Assembly: GCA_943736015.1 (NCBI GenBank)
Contig: OX031058.1
Span: forward strand, 1,813,001 to 1,877,000
DNA: 64,000 nucleotides
Origin: Tridacna crocea
Taxonomy: Eukaryota > Mollusca > Bivalvia > Cardiida > Cardiidae
Direction of reading: 5' to 3'
The translations under genes and the position numbers were made by a program. How positions within the stretch are numbered: the stretch's first letter is position 1; the number at the start of each line of letters is the position of its first letter. Below, in pieces: positions 41,550 through 52,708 of the stretch. Below the pieces are notes generated by a model, which had not been told where the DNA came from, ran no database searches, and saw only the letters and a program-made list of their open reading frames with translations.

Positions 41550-42104
41550 AGAGGTATGCATGTTCTTGTAAGATGATATAATCGCTGTTTCTTTCACGTA
41601 CAGCCCAACTAAATCATTCTTGTAGATAGGTAATTAAACGATGCTTAATTGGATATTAATTAGCGTCATAACTACAATAGCCTTATCTATCACCATAGCT
41701 AGTCGTGTTGGATGACATATTACAGTCATTAAGTGAACGGGAAGAACATGCATTACGTCATATGGTCTGGAGTACAACGAAGTCACTGATTGGTCAGTTT
41801 TTGTTTTCGGATATCCTCTGCGTTTTAGCTTCTACTTTACGCAACTGTTGTAATGGTAAACCCTGATGTGTGCGGTTTTAGCTTATAACTAGAGAAAATC
41901 ATGCATAACTGCACGTAGCTATATATTTTAATTGTTAAGCTATGATATAATGACATTTAAAAAAATATACATTGCAGCATAAATGGCAGATTAATGTATA
42001 ACAGATCGTATGCTGAAAAAGAATTAAAATCTTAATTTAGATATACTAGATCTATTTGGACATAAGATAAAAGACTTTTTGGTTCGAACATAACGGCCTG
42101 TATA
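41550..42104. other. no recognised feature
   Basis: AT-rich, no repeat match. Confidence 0.3.
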
Positions 42105-42304
42105 GGGTTCGTATTCACCAATCATTCTTAAGAACATTCTTAGTCTTCTTCTCCATAATCTTTTAACTTTGAAAGAAACACAGCGTCTGATTGGCTAAAC
42201 CATTCGGTTTAGCCAGTCAGAAGTTGTGTTACTATCCAATTTGGACAACCTTCGAGAAAAAGACTGAGAATGTTCTTAAGAATGGTAGGTGAATACGGAT
42301 CCGG
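42105..42304. mobile_element. PAL-C palindromic MITE
   Basis: 'gttcgtattcaccaatcatt' left, 'gaatggtaggtgaatacgga' right, central 'ctgattggctaaaccattcg' 'gtttagccagtcag' (right box changed to CCAGT). Confidence 0.9.
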
Positions 42305-42451
42305 GTAATCAATAACTCCAATCGGAACTCATTGTTCGTCTAAATGTATTGGTTTCTGGTGTTTAGCGTTGCTTTCAACATTTTTGTGTGATATCGCAGC
42401 TTCGGGTGCGTCTATCTATACCTTTCTGTGTCCGTTTGTTTAGTAAACCAG

Positions 42452-42705
42452 ATTTGGTTGGTTGGTTGTATTGGGATTTAAATCGACTTGAACAGCTAAG
42501 GTCATATCATGGCCGTCAATGACGCACATATATTTCCTGGCTTTCTCACACCAGTACTAACACAACTTTAATTACTTTTCTCACGTGCTTCAGCAGAGGG
42601 GAGAGGCGAAAATACGCCGGAAAGAAAGTGCGCCTCAACCGGTATCGAACTCACAACCAACGGGTCATGAGTCTGACACGCTCACCACTGAGCCACTCGG
42701 CCGGA
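42452..42705 (-). mobile_element. SINE-2 tRNA-derived element
   Basis: Minus strand: A box 'agtggctcagtggtgagcgt', B box 'tgagttcgataccggttgag', 'ggcgtattttcgcctctccc', 'gttgtgttagtactggtgtg', 'gacggccatgatatgacctt'. About 15 bp shorter than 29712-29975. Confidence 0.85.
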
Positions 42706-42781
42706 CAGCAAACCAGAAGTTGAGTTATCTTCAAATGTAGAATTTTTTTGGGAACAAGACTGTGACTATTCTCGAGGCTGG

Positions 42782-42987
42782 TTAACCCTGTTAAGCGCCA
42801 CTCGCTGACCTTTTGCGGACAGCGTAGATCAAGATCAGACTGCACAGAACGTGCAGTCTGATCTTTGACCTACACTGTCCGATAAAGAGATATTATTCCG
42901 CAAAACATAACTTTGAAACAGCAATATTTGTGTCATTAATATTGAATTGAAAATTCAATTTTAGTTACATAGCAGACTAAGGGTTAA
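42782..42987 (+). mobile_element. PAL-B palindromic MITE, TTAA to TTAA
   Basis: TTAACCCTGTTAAGCGCCAC start, TTAA at 42984-42987 after 'gcagactaaggg'. Palindrome complete. Confidence 0.95.
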
Positions 42988-43144
42988 AATGTTTAAAGTT
43001 CTTAAGACAAAGAGTGTTTCTAAAAACGATCAATAAGTAACACCCCAGGGTTTGTAATCCTCAAAAACACAAGTTATTGTCTTATTCAAAGTTAATCCTC
43101 TAGCAGAAGAGAAAATTTGAGACTTGCACAAACACCAGGATTTA

Positions 43145-43500
43145 GCCATTATCTCCCACTAGATGGCATTTTACAAATACACATCTAATTTGGGCATTCT
43201 GGGTACAGAACCTCACTACTTTTCTACGAGATAACCGTTACTTTGAATTTCAAACTGAAATAAACTTTTACTCTATACAACACTACCTGGTTCGATTCAT
43301 TCAGCTATGATCAGCAGTTTAGAGAAATCTGGAGCTAAAACAGGCCTGATTTCTCCTCAAACGTATCGATAAAAGCCGTTTTCTCCATTGCTACTTTATA
43401 GCGCGTATTACTACAATTTCCTCCAACACTAGGAGGAGTGATGCGTCATTGCAGACAAGTCGAATCTTCAAAGAATAAGACAAGTGCAGACAACGTGATT
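43145..43500 (+). mobile_element. ~340-bp dispersed repeat, copy 1
   Basis: Shares 'tatctcccactagatggcat', 'attcattcagctatgatcag', 'cctgatttctcctcaaacgt' and 'agagtgatgcgtcat'-like text with 56745-57060 in the same order. No clear TIRs. Confidence 0.75.
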
Positions 43501-43575
43501 ACCACTATTTCTCACAAAGAATTTGATCGAGCTGGGGACTCAAACCAGTGACGCCTGTACTCATGTCATGTAAGA
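43501..43575 (-). mobile_element. tRNA-like SINE head fragment
   Basis: Minus strand 'ggcgtcactggtttgagtcc' 'ccagctcg' holds a B-box-like string next to the dispersed repeat. Confidence 0.45.
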
Positions 43576-43611
43576 TAGATAAATAAAATAGCAAAAAATT
43601 ATTTATATCAC

Positions 43612-44104
43612 TGAAACTTATATAAAAAAACAATACAAATCATCAATAATTAGGAATCATAAAATTACACACACAAAAAAAAAAGTTTTTTCTATGGTAT
43701 TCCCTTAAAAGGCTACGTAGCCTCATAAGCTATTTTTAGATTTCCCGCCAAAATAAAGAAAGAGCATTGTGGGAATGTTAAGTTACTGGCACGTGACTAA
43801 TGATGCTGAAATTCTATAACATAACAAACATGTAATTATTGTCCGTAATGTCTTCTTCGGACGCTATATTTGAAGCTTCGTCTGTATATTTCCAGTATGT
43901 AGATGAGCGAGTTGCACATGTAAAAATAGACCGTGTTTCCCGTCGATTTCGACCTGGGCTGTAGTAAATCTCTAATTTCTCTAGTTGTCGGATGGTTTTC
44001 GACTACTGGGGTTTTATAAATTACAATTATTAGGCTTTTGGAGTATAAGGATGATTTTTTTGTATTCTTGTAAAATTTTCGTCCCAACATCTGAAGGGCA
44101 ACCG
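43612..44104. mobile_element. TIR element, uninterrupted copy of 20422-21391
   Basis: Collinear with the interrupted copy across the insertion point ('ttccagtatgtagatgagcg' at 43889). Left terminus decayed; right end abuts the TTAA element. Confidence 0.85.
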
Positions 44105-44492
44105 TTAAGGTAGTAGACCATAACGCTTCTTGTGCAGCATGGAAAAAATTCTTGATAGATCTATATTGATATATACGGATTTATACAAATATACTACTTT
44201 TGCACATTTTTAACCGACCAGAAATTCCTTTGATGATCTTGAAATTATTTTTTGATACTTTTGTCAATTTCCAGAAAAGGGAAGTAATTATTATCCCACT
44301 TTGTAATGAGAATATAGTGGTTTTAGATTTATAAATATTTATAAATGATAATTCTAAGAAGGGAAAAAAAAATGTGGCTCGGTTAATTAAAGTAGTACAA
44401 AATTAATACACTCATTCTTAATCATAGCAAAATTTTGACATATAATTTTATAGTGGAAATAGCTGTTTTCTACTACGGGTCCACTACCTTAA
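44105..44492. mobile_element. 388-bp element with TTAA target duplication
   Basis: TTAA at 44105-44108 and 44489-44492; just inside, GGTAGTAGACC and its inverse GGTCCACTACC (one mismatch). Interior AT-rich, no frame. The TTAA fits piggyBac-type insertion, but the termini do not start with CCY, so assignment is open. Confidence 0.75.
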
Positions 44493-44686
44493 TGCATGTC
44501 CGATATCTACGATCCCAAGCAAGTATCTATATAATTGTGGGTCCATGATATTCATTTTGTCAATCAGATTGATTGATTGCTTGCTTTCTTGCTTGATTGA
44601 TTCAATTGACGCACTTGATGGATTGATGCAATCGATTGGTTTCTCGCAACTGGCCTGCTCGGTTCTTGTATAAATTTAACTACACG
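44493..44686. other. GATT-rich degenerate microsatellite and spacer
   Basis: Irregular (GATT/CTTG)n at 44567-44640, probably a SINE tail remnant. Confidence 0.5.
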
Positions 44687-44911
44687 TATATAACACACAA
44701 TCCCGACTTTGAACGACTCTGAGAAAGAAGCCGTTTGGAAACATTGTGGGAAAAGGAGAAAATGCTGGTGACCAGCATTTTCTTCTTTTCCCACAATGTT
44801 TTCTACCCTTCCCAAAACAAATTTAAATTTTTGAGCCACAATTATTTTGTCGTCTGCAAATGCTTTCAAATTTGGACACGTGTAAAAGTTTGTCGTTAGG
44901 AAAAGAGTTAA
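44687..44911 (+). mobile_element. PAL-A palindromic MITE
   Basis: Right TTAA at 44908-44911; left end 'tataacacacaatcccgact' has lost its TTAA. Confidence 0.9.
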
Positions 44912-46234
44912 ATCGAGGTACTGTGAAAAGGTATCACGATATTTATTTGTTAGCCCAAATATCGTCGTCTTGTAATAATTGTTTCAAACTCAGAGAGAGA
45001 GAGAGAGAGAGAGAGAACTAAATAGCCCTCTTTATATATGACAAAAGATTTAATACTCATGCACGTCAAAAAAAACCCCAAACGAACACCTGGGAAAGTT
45101 TAAATGTGGGCGGGTCTCATCAATCTTGGGGGGTATATTTGTCAATCGAGTAAGCCCCGTGGTCGGGGGTGGGGGTCAGTTCGTCTTTTGTACTACGTTC
45201 TTAAGGCTTTCTTCTTTTGTCATACGTTGAAAACATACAACATTTTTCTTTTTTAATAGAAAAAAGTTTAAGATTTTTGTTAAACTTCGAGTCGTACTTG
45301 TCCATCTCGTTTCTGTTATACTACATGCTTCAAAGTGCCTTTTTCAGATTTTTTATAATGTCACCAAACTTAAGACAATGATTAATCACTGAATTAAGCG
45401 AGCTGAAAGCTGGGCCTAAGGAAGATTTTTATGGGAAATGTAGCCTATTCAGTAATGTTTCAATTCGTCCAAAAGTTCCCCAAAGACAAATGGAAACATA
45501 ACAAATAATACGTGTAAATTAGGAGGGTTTGTATTAGTATGATGACGTCATATCTGGTGTAATCAAACAGACGGAGTCACAGATTACAAAACGATCATTC
45601 CGTTTTCTATACGCCAAAATTACATCTTTTAGATATATATATATATTTACTGTTACCGTGCAGTTTTTACAAGTTTTGCCGAGAAAAAAACTATCTAGGC
45701 ATCTAGGCAAAGGAACCAAACATGTCTCTTTTTAAGTCCACTTGACATCCACTCGCATCTTTAGGATTGTATGGAGTGTGAATAGGAACCTGTAAGCAAT
45801 ACGTAGCTTTTACAGGTTTTTCGATGGAAACCAACAGAGAATCAAAGTAGTGAAAGTACTGCTTAGATTTGGTGCGTTTCATTCAACTGTTTCAATTATA
45901 CAATTCTGAAAGGTCAAGCTGACGGGAGCGGGTATTTATATATCATATGCACTGGATTTTTTTTGTAAGCTCTTGAATTCCTTTTTAGGTTTTTAAAATA
46001 TTTTACACGCGTATTCACCTTTATGGGTTCATGTGCAAAGTGAAAGACAGATAAATAATAGAGCTCAATGCATCTCCTATCTCCCGTTGCAAGTAGCAGT
46101 CAGGGTCACAGTGAGATGTTCAGGGTCATATGTACGATACCAGATCTTTTTCTTTTTGTTACATTGATAGAAAAGTCAAAACGTTTTCGTGGATATCTTT
46201 CTTAAAGAAAACAAATATCTATTTAAATTTTATA
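44912..46234. other. 1.3 kb without recognised element; (GA)n
   Basis: (GA)12 at 44992-45016 and a short (TA)n at 45638-45651. G-rich patch at 45118-45180. No repeat match. Confidence 0.4.
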
Positions 46235-46463
46235 TTAACCTTTAGGCTGCTAAGCGCGAATCGTTGGCCTGTTGCGAACAGTGTAGATCCAGATCAGACT
46301 GCACAGAACGTGCAGTCTGATCCTGGATCTACACTGTTCGATGCTAAATATTTTGCCATAAAAGAAATCTTTGTAATAGCAACATTTGCTGTTTTGCTAT
46401 CGGCTTCAAAATTTCTTTTTTTTTCATTTTTTTTTTTTTAATTTTTACTAGGATGAGGGTTAT
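46235..46463 (+). mobile_element. PAL-B palindromic MITE
   Basis: TTAACCTTTAGGCTGCTAAG start, palindrome 'gtagatccagatcagactgc' / 'gtctgatcctggatctac', end 'taggatgagggttata'. Confidence 0.9.
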
Positions 46464-46809
46464 AAGGTTATGCTAAGATGTCCTGAACATTTAACATGAC
46501 GCATTTTTTTTTTTATCTTTCAATTTCTTTGTCCCAAAACCATATCATTGAAGCCAGAGAAAATGTGCATTGTGCCGCAAAGTGTTTGGAATTCCTTTAT
46601 GAAAAGTATTTGATAGTGTTCATTGACGTATTGTTGATGATCCTTGAGTACTCTTCCTTTGCCTTCATTGATATCTTGGAATGCAATAAAATGACATTGA
46701 GGGCAGGAGGGCTTGTCTTATTTCCTTTATGAAATTTTATAACAATTCATGCTTCTTACAGCTTAGTGCTCTGTCTACGACAAAGGTGTGTTTACCTATG
46801 GGAAGGTGG
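46464..46809. other. no recognised feature
   Basis: T run at 46505-46514; 78-codon frame without domain. Confidence 0.3.
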
Positions 46810-47165
46810 TTTTGTATTGGAGTTTAATCAACGCCATTTTAACAGCTTAGGTTATATCATGGCGGTCAGCAACCAGCATTTTCTCCTTTTCACACGTTTT
46901 CAAAAGGCTTCTGTCTCAGGGTCGTAAAAACCAGGGAATGTTTGGTAAAGGATTGAAAGAATTAGGCCGAGACATAGGAATCGATCACCATCGAAAGAAT
47001 GGTACGCGGTGGGAGAGGAATGAATCCTATCGCAGTGACTATCATCAATCCTCGGAAAGAAACTGGCTGAGCCAGAGGTCGTTTGTAGCCAGGGATCAAA
47101 CCCTGGATCCCGTATTCTCAAGTCCTACACACTACCGACCGAGCTACCGGGGCTCAGCCGTAACA
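46810..47165 (-). mobile_element. composite: SINE-2 tail, PAL-A half, SINE-1 head
   Basis: 46815-46870 'taggttatatcatggcggtc' is a SINE-2 3' end; 46871-46962 is an inverted PAL-A half ('ccagcattttctccttttca', 'tttggtaaaggattgaa'); 46985-47160 is a SINE-1 5' half (minus: 'cggtagctcggtcggtagtg', 'cagggtttgatccctggct'). The junctions are abrupt. Confidence 0.7.
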
Positions 47166-47194
47166 CGATCTAAGTCTTAGCCGTAGCTATCCTT

Positions 47195-47402
47195 TGTCGT
47201 AAAGACTCTGGGGAGTAGCTTTCAAGAACATTGTGGGAGAAGACGATACACATGTGAACAGATTCTTTTTTCTCTCTTTTTCTCAAAGTTTTTTTTTTTC
47301 ATCCTTTCTAACACCTGCATTTTCGCCTGGGCTACGTTTGATTTGTCGTCTGCATATACTTTTGATATATTGACACGTGTAAAATATTTAGGTCAGCTTA
47401 AC
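47195..47402 (+). mobile_element. PAL-A, diverged
   Basis: 'agaacattgtgggagaagac', 'gatttgtcgtctgcatatac', end 'ggtcagcttaac'. Confidence 0.65.
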
Positions 47403-47439
47403 GTTGATGAACGGAACGTTAAATACGAAAGTGAATAGA

Positions 47440-47540
47440 CTTGTCAAAATTTAGACTTGCCCAAATTGAAAGGTTTTTACAGACAACAAATCAGAGATGA
47501 CGACTATTATCTTTGAAAGGGTAGAAAAAATTGTGACAAG
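47440..47540 (-). mobile_element. PAL-A left half fragment
   Basis: 'cagacaacaaatcagagatg' and 'gtagaaaaaattgtgacaag' only. Confidence 0.5.
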
Positions 47541-47543
47541 ATA

Positions 47544-47571
47544 TTTGAGCCATGCGCCTGCAAAAGGGGGC
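47544..47571. mobile_element. PAL-D leading-end fragment
   Basis: 'gagccatgcgcctgcaaaag' then 'ggggctt', cut by the PAL-A that begins at TTAA 47572. Confidence 0.55.
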
Positions 47572-47800
47572 TTAACTCTTTACCACACGAGAAAATTTTT
47601 GACTGGTCCAATTTGAAAGCATTTGCAGACGACAAAATAAAGGTGACCAAAAAATAGAAATTTGTTCTGGGAAGGGTAGAAAGCACTCTGGGAAAAGGAG
47701 AAAATGCTGGTTACCAGCATTTTCTCCTTTTTCCATAGTGTTTTCAAAAGGCTTCTTTCTCTGGGGTGTCAAAAGTAGGGATTGTCTGGTAATGGGTTAA
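47572..47800 (-). mobile_element. PAL-A palindromic MITE, TTAA to TTAA
   Basis: 229 bp; TTAA at 47572-47575 and 47797-47800. Sits inside the PAL-D leading phrase '...gggcttaa', consistent with insertion at that TTAA. Confidence 0.95.
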
Positions 47801-47959
47801 TGCATCTAGGTAACGTTTCTTACCATGCAAGACATTAAATACTTATGGATCCATTGCAGCAGTTTTTCTTTATCAGGACTTACTTAATCACCAGGTAGAC
47901 TTGTCCTTGGATACTCAAAAAAAATGAGCCATAGCGAAAAGTTCCAAAAAAACGGAGTA

Positions 47960-48170
47960 AAGAGGGGAGATCCTGTGTGGCTCAATCGTAAAGCGGTCTG
48001 GGGCCAAATTGGATCCACTTGTCCCCTCATGGGATAACCCTTGGGCAAGATACTCAAGAGCTCTCGACTAGTACTGGTAAAACCTTGGAAAAACGTGAAT
48101 ATGTGAGCCCTCGCCGTTTTATGACTGAAATAATTTTGAAAGAGGAGTAAAACATCAATCAATCAGAGAA
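47960..48170 (+). mobile_element. SINE with third head type, tail expanded
   Basis: Head 'gtgtggctcaatcgtaaagc', 'gggcaagatactcaagagct', shared 3' core 'gtactggtaaaaccttgg', 'atgactgaaataattttgaa', then ATCAATCAATC running into the tetranucleotide array. Confidence 0.7.
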
Positions 48171-48868
48171 ACACGGCCAATCGATCAAACAGCCAATCAA
48201 TCAAATATTCCATCAATCCATTAACCAACCAACCAACCTATCAACCAGCCAACCAACCAACCAACTAACCAACCAAATAACCAACAAACCAACCGACCGA
48301 CCGATCGATCGATCGATCGATCGATCGATCGATCGATCGATCGATCGAACAATCAATTAGAGAAACAACAGCCAATCAATCAAACAGCCAATCAATCAAA
48401 TAATCAATCAATCCATTAACTAATCAACCCACAAACCAGCCAACAACCAACAAACCGATCAATCAATCAATCAATTAATCATCAACAGCCAATCAATCAC
48501 AGAGCCAATCAATCAAATAATCAATCGATCCATTAATCAACCAACCAACCAGCCAACCAATTAATAAATCAATCAATCAATTTTAGAAACAACAACCGAT
48601 CAATCAAACAGCCTTCCGATCAAATAATAAACCAATCCATTAAGTAACCAACCATAAAACCAGCCAACCAACCCACAAACCAGCCAGCCAACCGACCAAC
48701 CAACCAACCAACAATCAATCAATCATTCAATTTCAGAAACAACAGCCGATCAATCAAACAGCATATCGATCAAATAATCAATCAATCCATTAACTAACCG
48801 ACCCACAAACCCGCCAACCAACCAATCAATCAATCAATCAATCAATCACCAATCAATCAATCACACAC

Positions 48869-48924
<56 letters not shown>

Positions 48925-49545
48925 CATTGACCAACAAGCCAACCAGCCAACCAACTAACCAACCAACCAACAAAATAACCAACCAACCAATCAATCAATC
49001 AATTAATCAATCAATCAATTTGATAATAAATCAATTAAACAGCTAATCGATCAATCAATCAATCAATCAATCCATAAACTAACCAACCCACAAACCAGCC
49101 AACCATTCAACTGACCGATCGATCGATCGATCGACCAATCAATCACACAGCCTAATCAATCAAATAAACAATTAATCCATTAACCAACCAACCATCCAAA
49201 CAATCAATCAATCTATCTATCTATCTATCTATCTATTATTCAATCAATCAGCCAATCAATCGGAGAAACAACAGCCAATCAATCAAACAGTAAATTAATC
49301 AAATAATCAATCAATCCATTAACTTACCAACTTACAAACCAGCCAACTAATCAATCAAATAGCCATTTAAATAATCAACTAGTATACCAACAAATCAACC
49401 AATCAATCAATCAACCAACCGACAAACCGACAAATCAACCGACCGACTAATTATCCAACCAACCGTTCGACCGACCGACCGTCTGACCGACCGACCGACC
49501 AATCAATCAATCACTCAATCAATCAATCAATCAAATCCTTCAAAC
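48152..49545. repeat. 1.4-kb tetranucleotide array with higher-order structure
   Basis: Blocks of (AATC)n, (AACC)n, (GATC)n and (ATCT)n alternate. A longer phrase recurs about eight times at irregular 100-150 bp steps: 'agaaacaacagccaatcaat' 'caaacagcc', 'caatccattaac.aaccaacc', 'cacaaaccagccaacc' (near 48160, 48358, 48482, 48590, 48738, 49135, 49262). (GATC)13 at 48300-48347 and (ATCT)6 at 49212-49237. Not a CRISPR; there are no spacers. Confidence 0.9.
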
Positions 49546-49554
49546 AGACTGATC

Positions 49555-49700
49555 GGTTAAACCTTTTAAAGCATTTTACAGACGATGTTGATCAAGATCA
49601 ATCCCTTTTCGGATGGCGTTAATCCAAGATCAAACTGCAAAAAACGTGCAGTCTGATCTTTGACCTTTTCCGTCTGCTGTATGATGCTAATCTTCAAATA
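49555..49700. mobile_element. PAL-B variant
   Basis: 'aagatcaaactgcaaaaaac' 'gtgcagtctgatctttgacc' keeps the core; the outer arms are replaced by 'ttttacagacgatgttga' / 'cgtctgctgta'. Confidence 0.6.
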
Positions 49701-49843
49701 AAAGTCAGGTTGAATTGAAAAGAAAACGACAAGTTATAGACCGCTGGACGAGAAAGCTCCAGTTAGTTTGGTAGCGGTACAGTAAAAACCTCTTTAATAC
49801 AATCAAGTTTTCAAATCGCTTTTAAACGCTATCGGTACAAATT
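49701..49843. other. no recognised feature
   Basis: Short spacer. Confidence 0.3.
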
Positions 49844-50054
49844 TTTTACCCTTAGGCTTTGAAGCGCGATTCGTTTACCTTTTGCGGACAGTGTAGATCA
49901 GGATCAGACTGCACAGAACGTGCAGTCTGATCTTGATCTACACTGTCCGATAAGGACATATTTCCCCCAAAAAGTTACCTTCGAAATAGAAAATTGGAGT
50001 TTTTATAATCAGCTTAAAAGTGCCATTTTATATGTTTAGTAAGAACAGGGTTAA
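49844..50054 (+). mobile_element. PAL-B palindromic MITE
   Basis: 'ttacccttaggctttgaagc' left, palindrome complete, right 'gtaagaacagggttaa' with TTAA at 50051-50054. Confidence 0.9.
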
Positions 50055-51209
50055 CAGACCAATACAGGTAAAAATCTTTTCTTTCTCTTTTTCTAACTCC
50101 CAAGTGAACCACTCACAATAAACTCACTGGTAGCTTTGATTTATCGCGGTGTTAGAACAGTCTACGAACAGCTGCCACGTTATTTCACCTGTTTAAGGGA
50201 TTTCTGATTTCGATACGATTTACAAACGTTTATTTTCACAGCACCTATTACAGAAGTTTAACAGCGTAATCAGTGCCCATAAAACTCACATTTTGGAAAA
50301 GGGTAAACCCGAAAACATGACAGGTGAAGGACCCGCCCCTTGACCAATCACAGCTCACCGTTGGTATTTTTACACTTAAGATTTTTGCCAGTCTTCTTCA
50401 TTCTTTGGAGTAAAATCTATACGCGCTGCGTACACTGTACATATATCTCAATACAATACAGCATGTCTAATTGAAAACCAAGCTCTGGAGTTGTACTTCA
50501 TTCACAACATGTAAAGATATTTTTTTTCCGTAAACCATTACAATTTGATTTGGCGGATTTATCGACTTGTGAAAGGAGTTTTATATTTATATATACATAT
50601 AAAGCAGTGAAGTTTTGTAGTTGTGTTTGAAATCGCTTTGAGGGGATATTTACTACCTTCTAACAGTATCGTGTGTCCACGTTTATAATTTTCTACATTT
50701 TCATCTCAAGTTTGTACGGAGTGAGTATTTACATGGTGGCAGTTTATAACTTATTCATCCAGTGTGGAAGATAACAGTGTGGGAAAATGAAAACACATTT
50801 ATTATAGAAAAAGGAGCCATAAAAAAGAAAGAGTGTATTTTTTTTCTTTCGAAAATTGATTAACGAGGTTTATCATTTTCCTTTAGTTAAAAAGGTCGAT
50901 AGATCTAATATGAATGCACGGAAATTGGATATTTATTAAAACACGCAAACATTCGAGCTGAATATTATTCATATAGTAGTGTTTTACAACTTGGAGCCTA
51001 TATAACTAAAACAGTGTCCCTAACTTGGATTTGAACTCACGACTTTCTGGATGGGTTAGGGCGGTGACCATGCGCCGGATCTTCAGACCCGTCACCCACG
51101 GGACAGAAATATTTTAGTCTAGTAAGTACATTTACCATTTTATTTTTTTTTTCCTCACAATTTCACTGATTTATGTCTTAACTCACTACCAAACATTTTC
51201 ATGCGTCAA
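50055..51209. other. 1.15 kb, mostly unique
   Basis: No transposable element recognised apart from a tRNA-like stretch at 51000-51110 (minus: 'gtcgtgagttcaaatccaag' B-box-like). Candidate host sequence. Confidence 0.35.
50332..50350. promoter_or_regulatory. GC-box and CCAAT-box pair
   Basis: CCCGCCCC (50332-50339) followed by GACCAATCA (50342-50350). This is a classic proximal-promoter pairing and sits in one of the few repeat-free stretches. No transcription start, TATA element or coding exon can be shown downstream, so function is a guess. Confidence 0.25.
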
Positions 51210-51419
51210 TTAAGCCTTTACCGAACAATCCCTTGTTTTTAAGAGGCCTTTTGAAAACATTGTGGGAAAAGGAGAAAATGCTGGTAACCAGCATTTTCTC
51301 CTTTTCCCACGATGTTTTTTACCCCGCTGGAAACAAATTTTAATTTCTGAGTCACGTTTATTTTGTCGTCTGCAAGTGCTTTGAATTTGGACCGGTCTAA
51401 GAGTTTGTTGCTTGGTTAA
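51210..51419 (+). mobile_element. PAL-A palindromic MITE, TTAA to TTAA
   Basis: TTAAGCCTTTACCGAACAAT start, end GTTGCTTGGTTAA; left spacer shortened by about 15 bp. Confidence 0.9.
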
Positions 51420-51790
51420 GGGTCAATGAAGCCTTTTGAGAACGATACGGAAAAAGGAGAAAGTGCTGGTAACCAAATCCCAGCGTTTGCGCCATGTATA
51501 TTTTGTCGTTTGCAAACGCTTTTGATTTGGACCAATATAAAATTTGGACGTCTTGAACAAATTATAAGGACAACAAAATTAATGACTTGTTTCAAATTGG
51601 GAGCATTTGCAGACGACAATTCAAGTGCATCACAGATAATGGAAGTTGCTTCCGAAAGAGTGGAAGAAAAGTTCTTGGATTGAGGAAAAAATCGGGGATA
51701 CTAGCATATTCACCTTCCTCCACAATGTTTTCCAAAGCTAGTATCTCTACGGTCTATGAGATCTCCCGGAATTGTTTGGTAAAACGTCAA
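51420..51790. mobile_element. two diverged PAL-A copies, tail to tail
   Basis: 51420-51555 plus sense ('gaaaaaggagaaagtgctgg', 'gtcgtttgcaaacgctttt') and 51570-51790 minus sense ('gcatttgcagacgacaattc', 'cggaattgtttggtaaaac'). Confidence 0.7.
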
Positions 51791-51894
51791 ATAAATATTC
51801 ACTGTATCCTGAATTTCGCAACAGATATATGTAACTTTCAATATATCCCTTCAAGGTTCGGGAAGTCGAAATGAAATAGAATTTGGAGTACGAA

Positions 51895-51975
51895 TACATT
51901 TGAAAACATTGTGGCAAAAGGAGAAATTGCTCCTTATGAGCAATTTCTCCTTTCGCCGCAATGATTTCAAAAGTG
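51895..51975. mobile_element. isolated PAL-A palindrome, variant arms
   Basis: 'gaaaacattgtggcaaaagg' 'agaaattgctccttatgagc' 'aatttctcctttcgccgcaa': the core change (AATTGCT) is present in both arms. Confidence 0.8.
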
Positions 51976-52122
51976 AACAGACCATCTAATCTATATTAAG
52001 GAAAAATATCTACAGGTGGTTTTGGTAGTTTCTCTATCCGATTGTCTCCCCTGTTTTACACTTAACTTTCAAAAACATTGAAGGAACAGAATCAGTTGCT
52101 TCAAATAAGGAAATGCTACAAG

Positions 52123-52200
52123 TCGTCGGTTTACTTCAAAAACCTCGTAACTGCAGCTTGAAACAAGCTTTAGTTACGAGGTCTTTGAAGTACACGGACG
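52123..52200. repeat. PAL-E palindrome
   Basis: CGTCGGTTTACTTCAAAAAC ... 'gtctttgaagtacacggacg'. Confidence 0.85.
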
Positions 52201-52369
52201 AAGTGCTAGTTTGGTTTGTCTTGTCAGTATATTGTTTTGAAGTACAAATAAATGTAACGTTACCCGCAGATTATTTGAGTTTTTGACTGGACGCCTGCTG
52301 TCCGGTGCAGAATAAATGTCCAAATATGAAAAAGAGCAACATAAATGACTCATTATATAGGCAAATTGT

Positions 52370-52685
52370 CTATTTGTTTGTAAAGCGTTTAACTTCGTTT
52401 TCAACATTATTTCGGTTATATCGCAGCGGTAAGTGCTGCTATCCACGCTTCCCTGAAATTCCCATTATCAATACTTCACGTTATTACATTCATTACCAAC
52501 CACAGTCCGCTTTTCTAGGTAACCTTTGTCTTAAAAATAATCGAAGCTGTAGGAGAGGTGAATGGATCCTGTGGCAATTACTGTAATCAGTCCTCGTAAA
52601 GATATCGGCAAAACTCGGGGTTCAAACCAGCGACTCACAAGTCCCAAGTCCTGTGCGCTATCGACTCCGCTACTTGGGTTTAGCT
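52370..52685 (-). mobile_element. SINE-1, diverged full-length copy
   Basis: 'taaagcgtttaacttcgttt' 'tcaacattatttcggttata' 'tcgcagcgg' at the 3' side; head with B-box-like 'ggttcaaaccagcg' and 'cgctatcgactccgctac' at the 5' side. Confidence 0.75.
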
Positions 52686-52708
52686 ATCATACTTGTAGAA
52701 GGGCATAT

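Noticed and set aside
48152..49545. CRISPR-like array
   Set aside because: Tetranucleotide blocks with no unique spacers, in an animal genome.
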